From B1 sp034439755 (GTDB taxonomy: Bacteria; Bacteroidota; Bacteroidia; UKL13-3): a stretch of DNA of 18,942 nt. The notes under the pieces are model-generated. The model made no database searches. It saw nothing but the letters and a program-made list of their open reading frames with translations, and was not told the origin of the DNA. The position numbers were made by a program, and so were the translations under genes. Positions 1 through 7,774 of the stretch are shown piece after piece. The stretch's first letter is position 1, and every line of letters begins with the position of its first letter. The stretch is from NCBI GenBank assembly GCA_034439755.1, contig JAWXAZ010000037.1, positions 1 to 18,942 on the forward strand. Direction: 5' to 3'.

Positions 1-1
1 A

Positions 2-1450
2 GCAACAGAATTTGGTAAACCCTATAGAGATTTTCAATTGGGATTAGGAACACGATATTTTATTAATACCAATTTGGATCTGTTCGGTGGCTTGGAATAC
101 CATATATCCGAAACCTATTATTTGGATGGATTTAAGGAAGCAAAAAATCCAAGTTTAGACCAATTTATGAATTTATATGCTGGAGTAAGTGTTAAAATTG
201 GTGCTAAGCCTTATAATAATTTGGCCGATTGGAGCCATAAAAATATAGAAAAGGTAGAGGAAAGCACCAAGCTTTATAGAAAATGGGCTTTGGATGGTAC
301 TGTTGGTATTCCATATTTATTCACGCCAGTTGGTTATAGTTTAACAGGTATGGCTGGCTTAGGTGCAAGGTATTCGTTTACCAGCGCAATGGGTTTACAA
401 GTGAATTTTGCTGGCGGTAGAGTTTCTGGTAAACAAGATATTTCTGGAACACCTAAAATTGGTAGTCCTGAGTCTGTAAAAGAATTTAGCACAAAATTAA
501 GACAATTCTCTGTGCGTGCTTTCTTTAATATGAGAAACTTAAAAGGTGAACCCAGCAACAGAACTTTGTGGAATCATTATGCCATCTTAGGCGCAGGTTA
601 TACCAAAGCATTTGGTGATGCATCATTTGCAAATGGAACGCAACAAGATGAAGCAGCTTTGTCAATTAGTCCGGGTATTCAAACCATCGTTGTAGGTTAT
701 GAAGCCAGAAAATACTTAACGCACAATTTTGATTTAATTGCAGGTGTTGATTTTGGATACAACCAATCCAAATGGCTAGATCAAGGATATAACAAACCTA
801 CACTAAACAACCACCTTTATATCCATACAGGTGTTACGTATAAAATTGGCACCAGCAAAGATGTTGAACATATAGATTGGTCTTATGGCAACTATAATAA
901 CTTTAAAGATAAAAGTGCAGTGTTAGAACAAGTGCCAGTAATTGAGAAACCAATCACACAAGAACCTAAGATTGAACCAGTACCTGTTGTTCCTGTTCCA
1001 GAGCCAGTACCAGCAGTTGTTGAACCAGTGGTGGCCCCAGTTGTTGAACCAGTGGTAGCCCCAGTTGTTGAACCAGTGGTGGCGCCAGTTGTTGAACCTA
1101 CTCCAGCACCTAGGCCTACTCCAGCACCTAGGCCAACTCCAGTAGCACCAGCGCCAAAACCTGCTCCATCAACTTATGTGGCTACAGATGATGTAACGCC
1201 TCCGCCTTATAAGTATAATGTAATTGTTGCTTGTTACAGTGTAAACAAACTATCAATTGCTCGTGCTAACCAAGCGTCATTAACTAGTAAAGGCTATAGC
1301 CCAAGTATTTACAGAAGCAATACTAATTCAGGAATGTTAAGAATGTCTGTTATTTCAACAGATGATAAAGATGAAGCTATTAACGTTTTACGCAAGGCTA
1401 GAAAAGGAATTGATCCACAGTCTTGGTTGTATATATACAATGCACAGTAA
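2..1450 (+). CDS. Outer-membrane beta-barrel protein with proline-rich linker and C-terminal SPOR domain (5' partial)
   Basis: The reading frame is open to the left edge, so the true start lies outside the window and 482 residues are visible. From the first full codon, residues 1-78 look like the end of one barrel-like segment, closing with YAGVSVKIG and then a DW. Residues about 95-293 form a second segment that ends the same way (HTGVTYKIG, then HIDW). Residues about 311-389 are a Pro/Val/Glu/Ala-rich linker. Residues about 405-482 resemble a SPOR domain (starting YNVIVACYS, with SIARANQASL and a hydrophobic C-terminal strand). SPOR domains bind glycan strands stripped of stem peptides, so the likely arrangement is an outer-membrane barrel tethered to peptidoglycan through a flexible linker; this is inference. 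The TTG at 38 could be read as a start but falls inside the domain, so I do not use it. The SPOR call is fairly secure and the barrel call moderately so. Confidence 0.75.
   Translation, partial: ATEFGKPYRDFQLGLGTRYFINTNLDLFGGLEYHISETYYLDGFKEAKNPSLDQFMNLYAGVSVKIGAKPYNNLADWSHKNIEKVEESTKLYRKWALDGTVGIPYLFTPVGYSLTGMAGLGARYSFTSAMGLQVNFAGGRVSGKQDISGTPKIGSPESVKEFSTKLRQFSVRAFFNMRNLKGEPSNRTLWNHYAILGAGYTKAFGDASFANGTQQDEAALSISPGIQTIVVGYEARKYLTHNFDLIAGVDFGYNQSKWLDQGYNKPTLNNHLYIHTGVTYKIGTSKDVEHIDWSYGNYNNFKDKSAVLEQVPVIEKPITQEPKIEPVPVVPVPEPVPAVVEPVVAPVVEPVVAPVVEPVVAPVVEPTPAPRPTPAPRPTPVAPAPKPAPSTYVATDDVTPPPYKYNVIVACYSVNKLSIARANQASLTSKGYSPSIYRSNTNSGMLRMSVISTDDKDEAINVLRKARKGIDPQSWLYIYNAQ
1016..1099 (+). repeat. 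24-bp in-frame tandem repeat encoding VVEPVVAP
   Basis: There are about three and a half copies of an 8-codon unit, each VVEPVVAP and differing only at single third positions (gtg/gta, gcc/gcg). A 15-18 bp unit encoding TPAPRP follows, repeated at about 1100-1135. The repeats keep the reading frame, so changes in copy number would alter linker length without disrupting the SPOR domain. This is typical of a periplasmic spacer. Confidence 0.85.
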
Positions 1451-1480
1451 GCTGTAGATAACTGATTACTAGAAATTATT

Positions 1481-1554
1481 TAGTTCTCATATAATGGGCT
1501 AACTTAGCAGATATTTTACTGCAAAGTACCCATTATATGAGAACTATTTTTTTT
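1481..1554 (+). terminator. Long hairpin plus T8 tract overlapping the next gene's start codon
   Basis: An 18-bp perfect inverted repeat pairs 1481-1498 (tagttctcatataatggg) with 1529-1546. The interval between the arms folds further: 1502-1505 pairs with 1524-1527, and 1507-1510 with 1519-1522, leaving an 8-nt loop. Eight T (1547-1554) follow directly. This is the form of an intrinsic terminator for the SPOR gene upstream, but the right arm contains the ATG at 1537-1539 of the OmpA-family gene and the T tract encodes its first phenylalanines. It could act as a terminator, an attenuator, or a structure that hides the translation start. The pairing is seen directly; the function is inferred. 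Confidence 0.6.
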
Positions 1555-3042
1555 ATCATAATTTTCGTTTTTGTAGCGGCAAGTTCCTTCGGGCAAAATG
1601 CGCCCAAAAAGCCAGGTAAAGAAGGTGATGGCAAACTTTCCTCCCCAGATGTTAGTGTGTTGTATGATAATCCTTCAGGCAAGCAAAATGCACCTAAGGC
1701 AAAAACAACCGATACCATGAACATCATCCCGCCAATGGCTTATAGTCGCCTATCTTTTGGCGGTAGTTTTGGCATGACATTTTATGCTGGGGATATTCCT
1801 GCCGATGCTATTTATCCGGCATTTGGCGGTTATGCAAAGGTATCATTAAGTCACCTCATGGGAATAAGATTGCAGTATATGCAAGGCAAGTTTTCTGGCG
1901 CTTCAAACTCCAAAAAATATATCGATAATGCCTATTTTCAAACCAAGGTGTCAAATGTAAATTTACAATTGATATTCAATTTGGGTAGTGTAGATTATCG
2001 CCAAAGCTTTCCAAGAAACAATTTTTATTTTGGTGTTGGAGCTAGTTTGCAGAACTTAAATGGGTCGCGAGATAACCCAGATACTCCAAGTATTGTTACT
2101 AGAACAATAAATGAAAGTATGTTAGCTTTTCCATTTACCGTTGGTTTCAAAAGAAAGGTTTCCAAAAATATAGATATTGGTTTTGAATTAAGTTACTATT
2201 TTGGTTCAAACGACAATTTAGATTTGATAACTGCAGGTAAATCTTCTGATGGAAATGGTTATTTTAACGTGAATGTGGTGTATAATTTAACCACCAAATC
2301 TAAACCTAAACACATGGATTGGAGTAATCCAATCGACAAGATTTACCGCGATTTACAGGATGCCAAGGATGAAGCTGCCTCCATGAAAATTGATACCGAT
2401 CAAGATGGTATTCCAGATTTCTTAGACCAAGAGCCTAATACCAAATCTGGTTATAAAGTAGATAATAAGGGTGTGACTTTAGACAGCGATGAGGATGGAA
2501 TTCCCGATTCAATTGATCCCGATCCATATGGTTTTAGCAAGTCCTTGGGAATTTATTTCCCATCAGGAATAGGGGTAGGCAGTGATTCAATGGAGACTAT
2601 TTACCAGTTCAGCGATTCAGTGCCACAAACCGATTTTGTAACCATCTCAAAAAGTGGTTTAGGTTTACCTACCATTGTATTTCCACCAAACAGGTTTACC
2701 ATTCATGTAGAACAGTATAATTTGTTGCAACAAATTGCCCGTATCATGATGGTGGATACTTCTGCTTCTTTAGTTATTATTGGTCACTCCGATAACAATA
2801 AACCTAATCTTACTCAGCTTACTTTGGCAGAACGCCGAGCGCTTGAAGTGAAACGTAAATTATATAAGATATATGAAATTGATGAAAAACGTATGCTCGT
2901 ATTTTCTTCAAAAGATTCTTATGTAGAAAAATATCAATTAAGCACAGAAGGTCTTGATAGAAAAGTGGAATTCAAAATTATTAGACCTGTTCAAAGGCGA
3001 AAGCCAAGGGTTGATAAGGAAAACCTAAACAAAGATAATTAG
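1537..3042 (+). CDS. OmpA-family outer-membrane protein with calcium-type repeats
   Basis: The protein has 501 residues. Residues 1-20 form a signal peptide ending near FGQ. A barrel segment covers about 68-252 and closes with NVNVVYNL followed by KHMDWSNP, the same tail found in the preceding SPOR protein. Two thrombospondin type-3 style acidic repeats (DTDQDGIPD near 287 and DSDEDGIPD near 316) probably bind calcium. The C-terminal OmpA-like domain spans about 377-485, with GHSDNN at 416-421 and the LAERRALEV helix at 430-438, corresponding to the peptidoglycan-contact region of the family. It is likely an outer-membrane protein that anchors to peptidoglycan. The ATG at 1537 is chosen because it gives a normal signal peptide; the next Met is at residue 61. 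That ATG lies inside a long hairpin. Gene end and family are clear; the exact role is unknown. Confidence 0.85.
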   Translation: MRTIFFIIIFVFVAASSFGQNAPKKPGKEGDGKLSSPDVSVLYDNPSGKQNAPKAKTTDTMNIIPPMAYSRLSFGGSFGMTFYAGDIPADAIYPAFGGYAKVSLSHLMGIRLQYMQGKFSGASNSKKYIDNAYFQTKVSNVNLQLIFNLGSVDYRQSFPRNNFYFGVGASLQNLNGSRDNPDTPSIVTRTINESMLAFPFTVGFKRKVSKNIDIGFELSYYFGSNDNLDLITAGKSSDGNGYFNVNVVYNLTTKSKPKHMDWSNPIDKIYRDLQDAKDEAASMKIDTDQDGIPDFLDQEPNTKSGYKVDNKGVTLDSDEDGIPDSIDPDPYGFSKSLGIYFPSGIGVGSDSMETIYQFSDSVPQTDFVTISKSGLGLPTIVFPPNRFTIHVEQYNLLQQIARIMMVDTSASLVIIGHSDNNKPNLTQLTLAERRALEVKRKLYKIYEIDEKRMLVFSSKDSYVEKYQLSTEGLDRKVEFKIIRPVQRRKPRVDKENLNKDN

Positions 3043-3044
3043 AT

Positions 3045-3083
3045 AAAAAAAGGCTGTTTCACTAAATGAAACAGCCTTTTTTT
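3045..3083. terminator. Bidirectional intrinsic terminator
   Basis: A 10-bp stem (ggctgtttca at 3052-3061, tgaaacagcc at 3067-3076) with a 5-nt loop is flanked by seven A on the left and seven T on the right. It therefore works as a terminator on both strands. It sits exactly between the convergent OmpA-family gene and mtgA. Confidence 0.92.
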
Positions 3084-3094
3084 ATGGATTGAAG

Positions 3095-3832
3095 CTATCT
3101 GGTTTTAGCTGGTTTTTTATCCCATGGTAGTGGACCAATTATATACATATACCTAACTATAACAGCTTGTTTTTTGCGGATAAACCTAGATGGGGCATTT
3201 GCTTTCCATCTTCTTGGATTTGGATAGCAAGCAGCTATAGCAGCCGCTTCGTAGGCTGTTAGCTGGGCCGAAGACTTGTTAAAGTAAAACAAGGCAGCCG
3301 CTTCTGCGCCATACACCCCATTTCCCATTTCAATGATGTTGAGGTAAACTTCCAATATCCTTTTCTTTGTCCAAAATACCTCCAAACAAACCGTTACATA
3401 AACCTCTAATCCTTTCCTAATCCAACTGCGGGTTGGCGTAAAAAAAAGGTTTTTTGCCGTTTGTTGGGTAATGGTACTTGCACCTCTTGGGCGTTTGCCT
3501 TTGTCGAAACTTTTTTTCAATGATTCAATAATTTGTTCAAAATCGAATCCATAATGTTGCAAAAAATTAGGGTCCTCAGAGGTAATGCTTGCTAAACAGA
3601 TGTTTTTCCCGAGGCTTTCTATGCTTTCCCAGTCCTTTCTTAAGCGCACAGGATCGTCTCCAAATACCTGCTCAAAAAGGCGCACAATAGGCAAAGGCGT
3701 GAGTGGTACAGGAACCACTCGGTATAAGATTATCAATAACATACTCACTTGAAAGGATAGCACTGCCACCTTCCAAAGAAAATCTTTGAGTTGCAATAAT
3801 TTCTTTCCTATAGCCTTCGATGTTCTTCCCAT
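3095..3832 (-). CDS. mtgA: Monofunctional biosynthetic peptidoglycan transglycosylase
   Basis: GT51-family enzyme that polymerises lipid II into glycan strands at the inner membrane and has no transpeptidase domain. With the ATG start it has 245 residues, normal for MtgA. One membrane helix lies at about 20-38 after a basic N-terminus. Family motifs appear in order: the SED..F..HYGFD motif with catalytic Glu86, RGASTITQQ at 116-124, and KKRILEVYLN with the second key Glu161, then GVYGAEAAALFYF and the CYPNPRRW segment. An in-frame TTG twelve bases upstream (3844) could also serve as start, but the ATG at 3832 is preferred. It converges on the OmpA-family gene and is divergent from the phosphoesterase gene across about 118 nt. 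No strong promoter motif is visible in that gap. Confidence 0.93.
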   Translation of the reverse strand: MGRTSKAIGKKLLQLKDFLWKVAVLSFQVSMLLIILYRVVPVPLTPLPIVRLFEQVFGDDPVRLRKDWESIESLGKNICLASITSEDPNFLQHYGFDFEQIIESLKKSFDKGKRPRGASTITQQTAKNLFFTPTRSWIRKGLEVYVTVCLEVFWTKKRILEVYLNIIEMGNGVYGAEAAALFYFNKSSAQLTAYEAAAIAACYPNPRRWKANAPSRFIRKKQAVIVRYMYIIGPLPWDKKPAKTR

Positions 3833-3950
3833 TTTACCCTGCAATTTTAGGAAACTATTTTACATTCTCATCGTGCTTTTAAATTGTTTTTATTTTATTG
3901 AACTTATAGGCCATTGTTTTGTTTATTTGAAGTGAGTAAAGAATTCTAAA

Positions 3951-5255
3951 ATGCAATCTTTTAAATTGAAAATGTTTCTGGGGGTTACTCTCTTTATACT
4001 TATCTTAGATACCTACATTTGGCAAGGGATAAAATCGCTTATTAAAAACAGGCCGTTGTGGTATCAAAGGGTTTTGAAATACATCTACTGGGGAATTCCT
4101 CTTCTGGTTATTTTGGCCTTTTTTCTTTCAAATTTTAACAGCGCTTGGGCAGCTAATAAATTGGTTCGAACCTATTTAATGGCTTTCTTTTTTATTTTAT
4201 ATGCCTCAAAATTGGTTCTATTCCTCTTTATATTTTTAGATGATATAAAGCGTTTTTTTATGTGGACTTGGCACATTATTGAACGTAAATTTTTACACCA
4301 AGAAGTTGAGGCAGATGAGGAGGAAATGGAAGAAGCCATTGAGCCTGATACAAAAAAAATATCTCGATCGCAATTTATAGCGCGTGCTGGAATTTTTGCA
4401 GGTGCAGTGCCTTTTGTAATCCTATCTCGAGGCTTATACACTGGTGCCTATAACTACCAAGTGCGTAGGGTAAACCTTGTTTTGCCCAATTTGCCAGAAG
4501 CTTTTGATGGCATAAAATTATTGCAAATATCTGATGTGCATTGTGGCAGTTTTTTTGATAAAGATGCCGTTTATAAGGGCATACAACTTATAAAGGAACA
4601 GAAGGCTCATGTGGCGTTTTTTACGGGCGACTTTGTTAATAATAAAACCTCTGAAGCTAATGAATGGGCCGATATGTTTAGCGAAGTAAAAGCCCCAATG
4701 GGGGTGTATTCTATACTTGGAAATCACGATTATGGCGATTATGTAACTGATTGGGCTTCTCCTGAGGAAAAGGCAAAAAACTTAACCGACCTATACGATG
4801 TGCACAAAAATATGGGCTGGAATTTGCTTAGGAACGAGCATGTAATGCTCGAAAAAGAAAACAAAAGAATAGGTTTAATTGGCGTTGAAAACTGGGGTGA
4901 TAGAGGTCGTTTTCAAAAGTTTGGTAACATTGATAAAGCCATAGATGGCATGCCAGATGTGCCTGTAAAAATTCTTCTCTCGCACGATCCAAGTCATTTC
5001 GATACCATCATTTCAAAGCACCATCAAGATATTGACCTAACCTTATCTGGCCACACACATGGTTTTCAGTTTGGGTTCGAATTTGGCAATTACCGATGGA
5101 GTCCATCGCAATATATTTATCCGCATTGGGCCGATTTATACAAGATAGAAAAGCAAATGCTCTATGTTAATAGAGGATATGGCTTTTTAGGTTACCCAGG
5201 TAGGGTAGGAATACTCCCAGAAATTACTGTGTTTACGCTAAGTAGAATGGCTTAA
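3951..5255 (+). CDS. Membrane-anchored metallophosphoesterase (YkuE/YaeI-like)
   Basis: The protein has 434 residues. The first ~100 hold three hydrophobic segments (about 8-25, 43-60, 73-96). An acidic stretch (about 117-133) and a fourth hydrophobic segment (about 143-160) follow, preceded by SRSQFIARAG, which resembles a degenerate twin-arginine motif with only one of the two arginines. The calcineurin-like phosphoesterase domain fills about 185-430. All metal-binding motifs are present: D195-x-H197, GD at 226-227, GNHD at 257-260, SHDP at 344-347 and GHTHG at 367-371. An active dinuclear-metal phosphohydrolase at the membrane surface is therefore likely. Some relatives act on lipid-linked substrates such as UDP-diacylglucosamine, but the substrate here cannot be read from sequence. 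It ends 29 nt before the convergent nadE with no obvious terminator between them. Confidence 0.88.
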   Translation: MQSFKLKMFLGVTLFILILDTYIWQGIKSLIKNRPLWYQRVLKYIYWGIPLLVILAFFLSNFNSAWAANKLVRTYLMAFFFILYASKLVLFLFIFLDDIKRFFMWTWHIIERKFLHQEVEADEEEMEEAIEPDTKKISRSQFIARAGIFAGAVPFVILSRGLYTGAYNYQVRRVNLVLPNLPEAFDGIKLLQISDVHCGSFFDKDAVYKGIQLIKEQKAHVAFFTGDFVNNKTSEANEWADMFSEVKAPMGVYSILGNHDYGDYVTDWASPEEKAKNLTDLYDVHKNMGWNLLRNEHVMLEKENKRIGLIGVENWGDRGRFQKFGNIDKAIDGMPDVPVKILLSHDPSHFDTIISKHHQDIDLTLSGHTHGFQFGFEFGNYRWSPSQYIYPHWADLYKIEKQMLYVNRGYGFLGYPGRVGILPEITVFTLSRMA

Positions 5256-5284
5256 CCTAACCGTGCTTCCCTAAATTAAAACTT

Positions 5285-6943
5285 CTAATACAAGTATTTC
5301 CCCGAGATGGGTACGCGCCTGCCAGGGCCAAATGCTTTCTTAGAAACACGCAAAACTGGCGGTGCCTGCCACCTTTTCCATTCGTTCATGTTAACCATTC
5401 TTAGGATTTTCTGAACCAATCCACGGTCAAAACCTTTGTCGGCAATTTGGCTCGGACCATTCATTTCTTCTATATAGTGGTAAAGAATATCATCCAATAT
5501 TTCGTATGGCGGCAAACTATCGCTGTCTTTTTGGTCGGGCCTCAATTCTGCAGAGGGTTCCTTTGTTAAAATATTTATAGGAATAATTTCGCTGTTACGG
5601 TTAATGTATTCGCACAAGCCATAAATTTCGGTTTTATATAAATCACCAATCACCGAAATTCCGCCACACATATCGCCATATAATGTGCCGTAACCCACAG
5701 CCAATTCACTTTTATTGCTGGTGTTTAATAAAATATAACCATGCTTGTTTGCCAAGCCCATTAAAATAATTCCCCTGCTCCTGCTCTGTAAGTTTTCTTC
5801 GGCTAATCCAAACGAAGTATTCTCAAAAAATGGCCCTAAGGTTTTTAACAAAGATTGATATGTTTCTTCAATCGATATTAAATGGGTTTGCATGCCCAGG
5901 TTTTTGGCCAAGGCCTCACTGTCGCTTATCGAATGGTTGCTGCTATATTTTGAAGGCAACATAATTGCCAAAACATTTTCCTTGCCCAAGGCCTTACATG
6001 CCAAGTAGCTAACCAAGGCCGAATCTACCCCACCAGATAAGCCTAAAATTGCTTTTTTAAACCCAAGTTTCTCAAAATATTGCTTTATACCCAAGGTGAG
6101 GGCAGCTTCAATATCTGCATATAAATTCCTTGGTTCAGACCGAAAATTTTTATTTTTAGCTTCTATTACAACAGCCGATTCCCTTGTTTTAAATAAGGTA
6201 AATTGTTGCTGGTCTTCCATAAAATAATTCAACTCTGCAAGCAAATTTCCCTCTTTATCTAACACGCAACTACCGCCATCAAAAATGAGGTGCGTTTGCG
6301 CGCCAATATGATTCACATAAAAAATAGGTAATTCATATTTATGTGCATTATTATACAACACTTTTCGCCTGTCAACAATTTGTGATTTAGAATAAGGTGA
6401 GGCCGCAATATTTACAATAAAATCTGGTTTCAATTTCACCAACTCATCCATGGGGGTTGTAGTATACAAAGGATTTTCCTGAATATTCCAAAGGTCCTCG
6501 CAAATGGTAAGTGCTAAGTTAAACCCTTTATATGCAACCAAATTAAAAATCCTATTGGGCTCAAAATAGCGGTACTCATCAAAAATATCGTAGTTAGGAA
6601 GCAAGGTCTTATCAACGATTTGAGTCACTTTGCCATCTTCTAAAAAATAGGCAGAATTATACAAGTCCTTCCCAGCCTTCACGGGGTTTTCTCTGGGTGA
6701 ACCCACAATGGCTGCTATGCCAATGCAATGTGCCGCAATTTCTTGGATGCTTTTATTGGCCAAAGAAATAAAATCGGTAAACTCTAAAAAATCACGCGGC
6801 GGGTAACCACAAGTTGCTAACTCAGAAAAAACAATTAGGTCTGAACCAATATTTTTTGCAGCCGTTATGGCCTTAATCATTTTTTGTGTGTTGCCCTCAA
6901 AATTTCCAGTATGAAAGCTAAGTTGGGAAAGTGTAATCTTCAC
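5285..6943 (-). CDS. nadE: Glutamine-dependent NAD+ synthetase
   Basis: It makes NAD+ from deamido-NAD+ with ATP and glutamine, the last step of NAD synthesis, in the cytoplasm. The 552-residue length fits the two-domain form. The N-terminal nitrilase-like glutaminase domain (about 1-265) shows the Glu41-Lys112-Cys148 triad in FSELATCGYPPRD, VDKTLLPNYD and LTICEDLW. The C-terminal synthetase domain (about 280-552) has the ATP loop SGGVDS at 303-308, then NTSNKSELAVGYGT, GDMCGG, and KEPSAELRPDQKDSDSLPPY, and it ends RRVPISGKY. Translation begins at a GTG (6943), which gives the conserved MKITLSQL start. That GTG is 9 nt after the stop codon of the upstream barrel gene, so the two are probably co-transcribed and may be translationally coupled. 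Confidence 0.96.
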   Translation of the reverse strand: MKITLSQLSFHTGNFEGNTQKMIKAITAAKNIGSDLIVFSELATCGYPPRDFLEFTDFISLANKSIQEIAAHCIGIAAIVGSPRENPVKAGKDLYNSAYFLEDGKVTQIVDKTLLPNYDIFDEYRYFEPNRIFNLVAYKGFNLALTICEDLWNIQENPLYTTTPMDELVKLKPDFIVNIAASPYSKSQIVDRRKVLYNNAHKYELPIFYVNHIGAQTHLIFDGGSCVLDKEGNLLAELNYFMEDQQQFTLFKTRESAVVIEAKNKNFRSEPRNLYADIEAALTLGIKQYFEKLGFKKAILGLSGGVDSALVSYLACKALGKENVLAIMLPSKYSSNHSISDSEALAKNLGMQTHLISIEETYQSLLKTLGPFFENTSFGLAEENLQSRSRGIILMGLANKHGYILLNTSNKSELAVGYGTLYGDMCGGISVIGDLYKTEIYGLCEYINRNSEIIPINILTKEPSAELRPDQKDSDSLPPYEILDDILYHYIEEMNGPSQIADKGFDRGLVQKILRMVNMNEWKRWQAPPVLRVSKKAFGPGRRVPISGKYLY

Positions 6944-6952
6944 TCGTTCAAT

Positions 6953-7684
6953 TTAGAATATAAATCCAATATTTAAAGCTATTGCATGGTTATTGCCTTT
7001 CCACTTATCCTCCTTGTAAATATCTGTTATGCCCCAACGGTAGCGAAGTCCCAATTCTACCTTAGAATTATTGTCTAAATGCAATTGAATTCCGCCCCCA
7101 AAAATAAGACCTAAATTGATTTTGTTTAATTGAATTAAATATTCCGAATTGGCATTTTCTGGATTATACAACTTAAACTTATCGCCATCCTCTGGCAATT
7201 CTGTATTCACTTTGTCAATTGAGAATACATCCGATTTAATATCGGCAATTTGGTTTAGCAACCACCCAATATTTCCACCAAATTCGCCAAAATAGCTGGT
7301 CTTTCCTTTAAGCTCTGTGTGCATTTTTAATACAACCGGAATTTCCAAATACCTCAATTGATAATTTAGGTTAAAGTTGTTTGATGGTAAGATGATCCCA
7401 TCTCTTTCGGTTATAACTTTATCCATGTGTGTTTTTGCACCCAAATTCTGTAAATTCACTTCAAATCCAATTGCATACTTATCGCTTAATTTGTAATTGA
7501 TTCTTGCTCCAAATCCGAAATTTAAGGAGCCTCCATCGCGCCCCACCACTTTTGTGCTCGGATTTACCCAGCTCATGGCCGGACTAATTCCTAAACCAAA
7601 TTCTAATTTACTTACCTCGTTTTGGGCTAAAGAAAGTTTGCCCATTAATAAAAGGACGATAATAATGTATAGGTTACGTTTCAT
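6953..7684 (-). CDS. PorT-like outer-membrane beta-barrel protein
   Basis: The protein has 243 residues. A signal peptide (MKRNLYIIIVLLLM, cleaved near SLAQ, about residue 21) precedes a predicted 8-stranded barrel rich in alternating aromatic and hydrophobic strands. The segment YQLRYLEIPVVLK near the middle is the hallmark of the Bacteroidota PorT/outer-membrane-barrel family, and the protein ends in a typical aromatic C-terminal strand (IALNIGFIF). True PorT belongs to the type IX secretion machinery, but many paralogues share this fold, so I call it only PorT-like. It is the first gene of a likely two-gene operon with nadE and has a well-formed promoter just upstream. Confidence 0.8.
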   Translation of the reverse strand: MKRNLYIIIVLLLMGKLSLAQNEVSKLEFGLGISPAMSWVNPSTKVVGRDGGSLNFGFGARINYKLSDKYAIGFEVNLQNLGAKTHMDKVITERDGIILPSNNFNLNYQLRYLEIPVVLKMHTELKGKTSYFGEFGGNIGWLLNQIADIKSDVFSIDKVNTELPEDGDKFKLYNPENANSEYLIQLNKINLGLIFGGGIQLHLDNNSKVELGLRYRWGITDIYKEDKWKGNNHAIALNIGFIF

Positions 7685-7704
7685 GTTTTATTGATTTAAA
7701 AATT

Positions 7705-7736
7705 CAAATTTAATTGCAAATGCAGATATTGCCAAA
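7705..7736 (-). promoter_or_regulatory. Bacteroidota-type promoter for the barrel-nadE operon
   Basis: On the minus strand TTTG (7736-7733) is followed by a 20-nt spacer and then TAAATTTG (7712-7705). This is a full match to the -33 TTTG / -7 TAnnTTTG consensus known for Bacteroidota housekeeping sigma factors. Transcription would begin near 7698, leaving a short leader of about 14 nt before the ATG at 7684. Confidence 0.75.
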
Positions 7737-7774
7737 AGTTTAAGATAGTAAAGGTAATCATTATTTCATATATC

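Noticed and set aside
1016..1135. Repeats in the SPOR gene as a mobile or regulatory repeat
   Set aside because: They are in-frame codon repeats making a proline-rich linker, which fully explains them.
3833..3844. TTG start adding four residues to MtgA
   Set aside because: The ATG at 3832 is adequate and a TTG start is less likely; neither choice affects the function.
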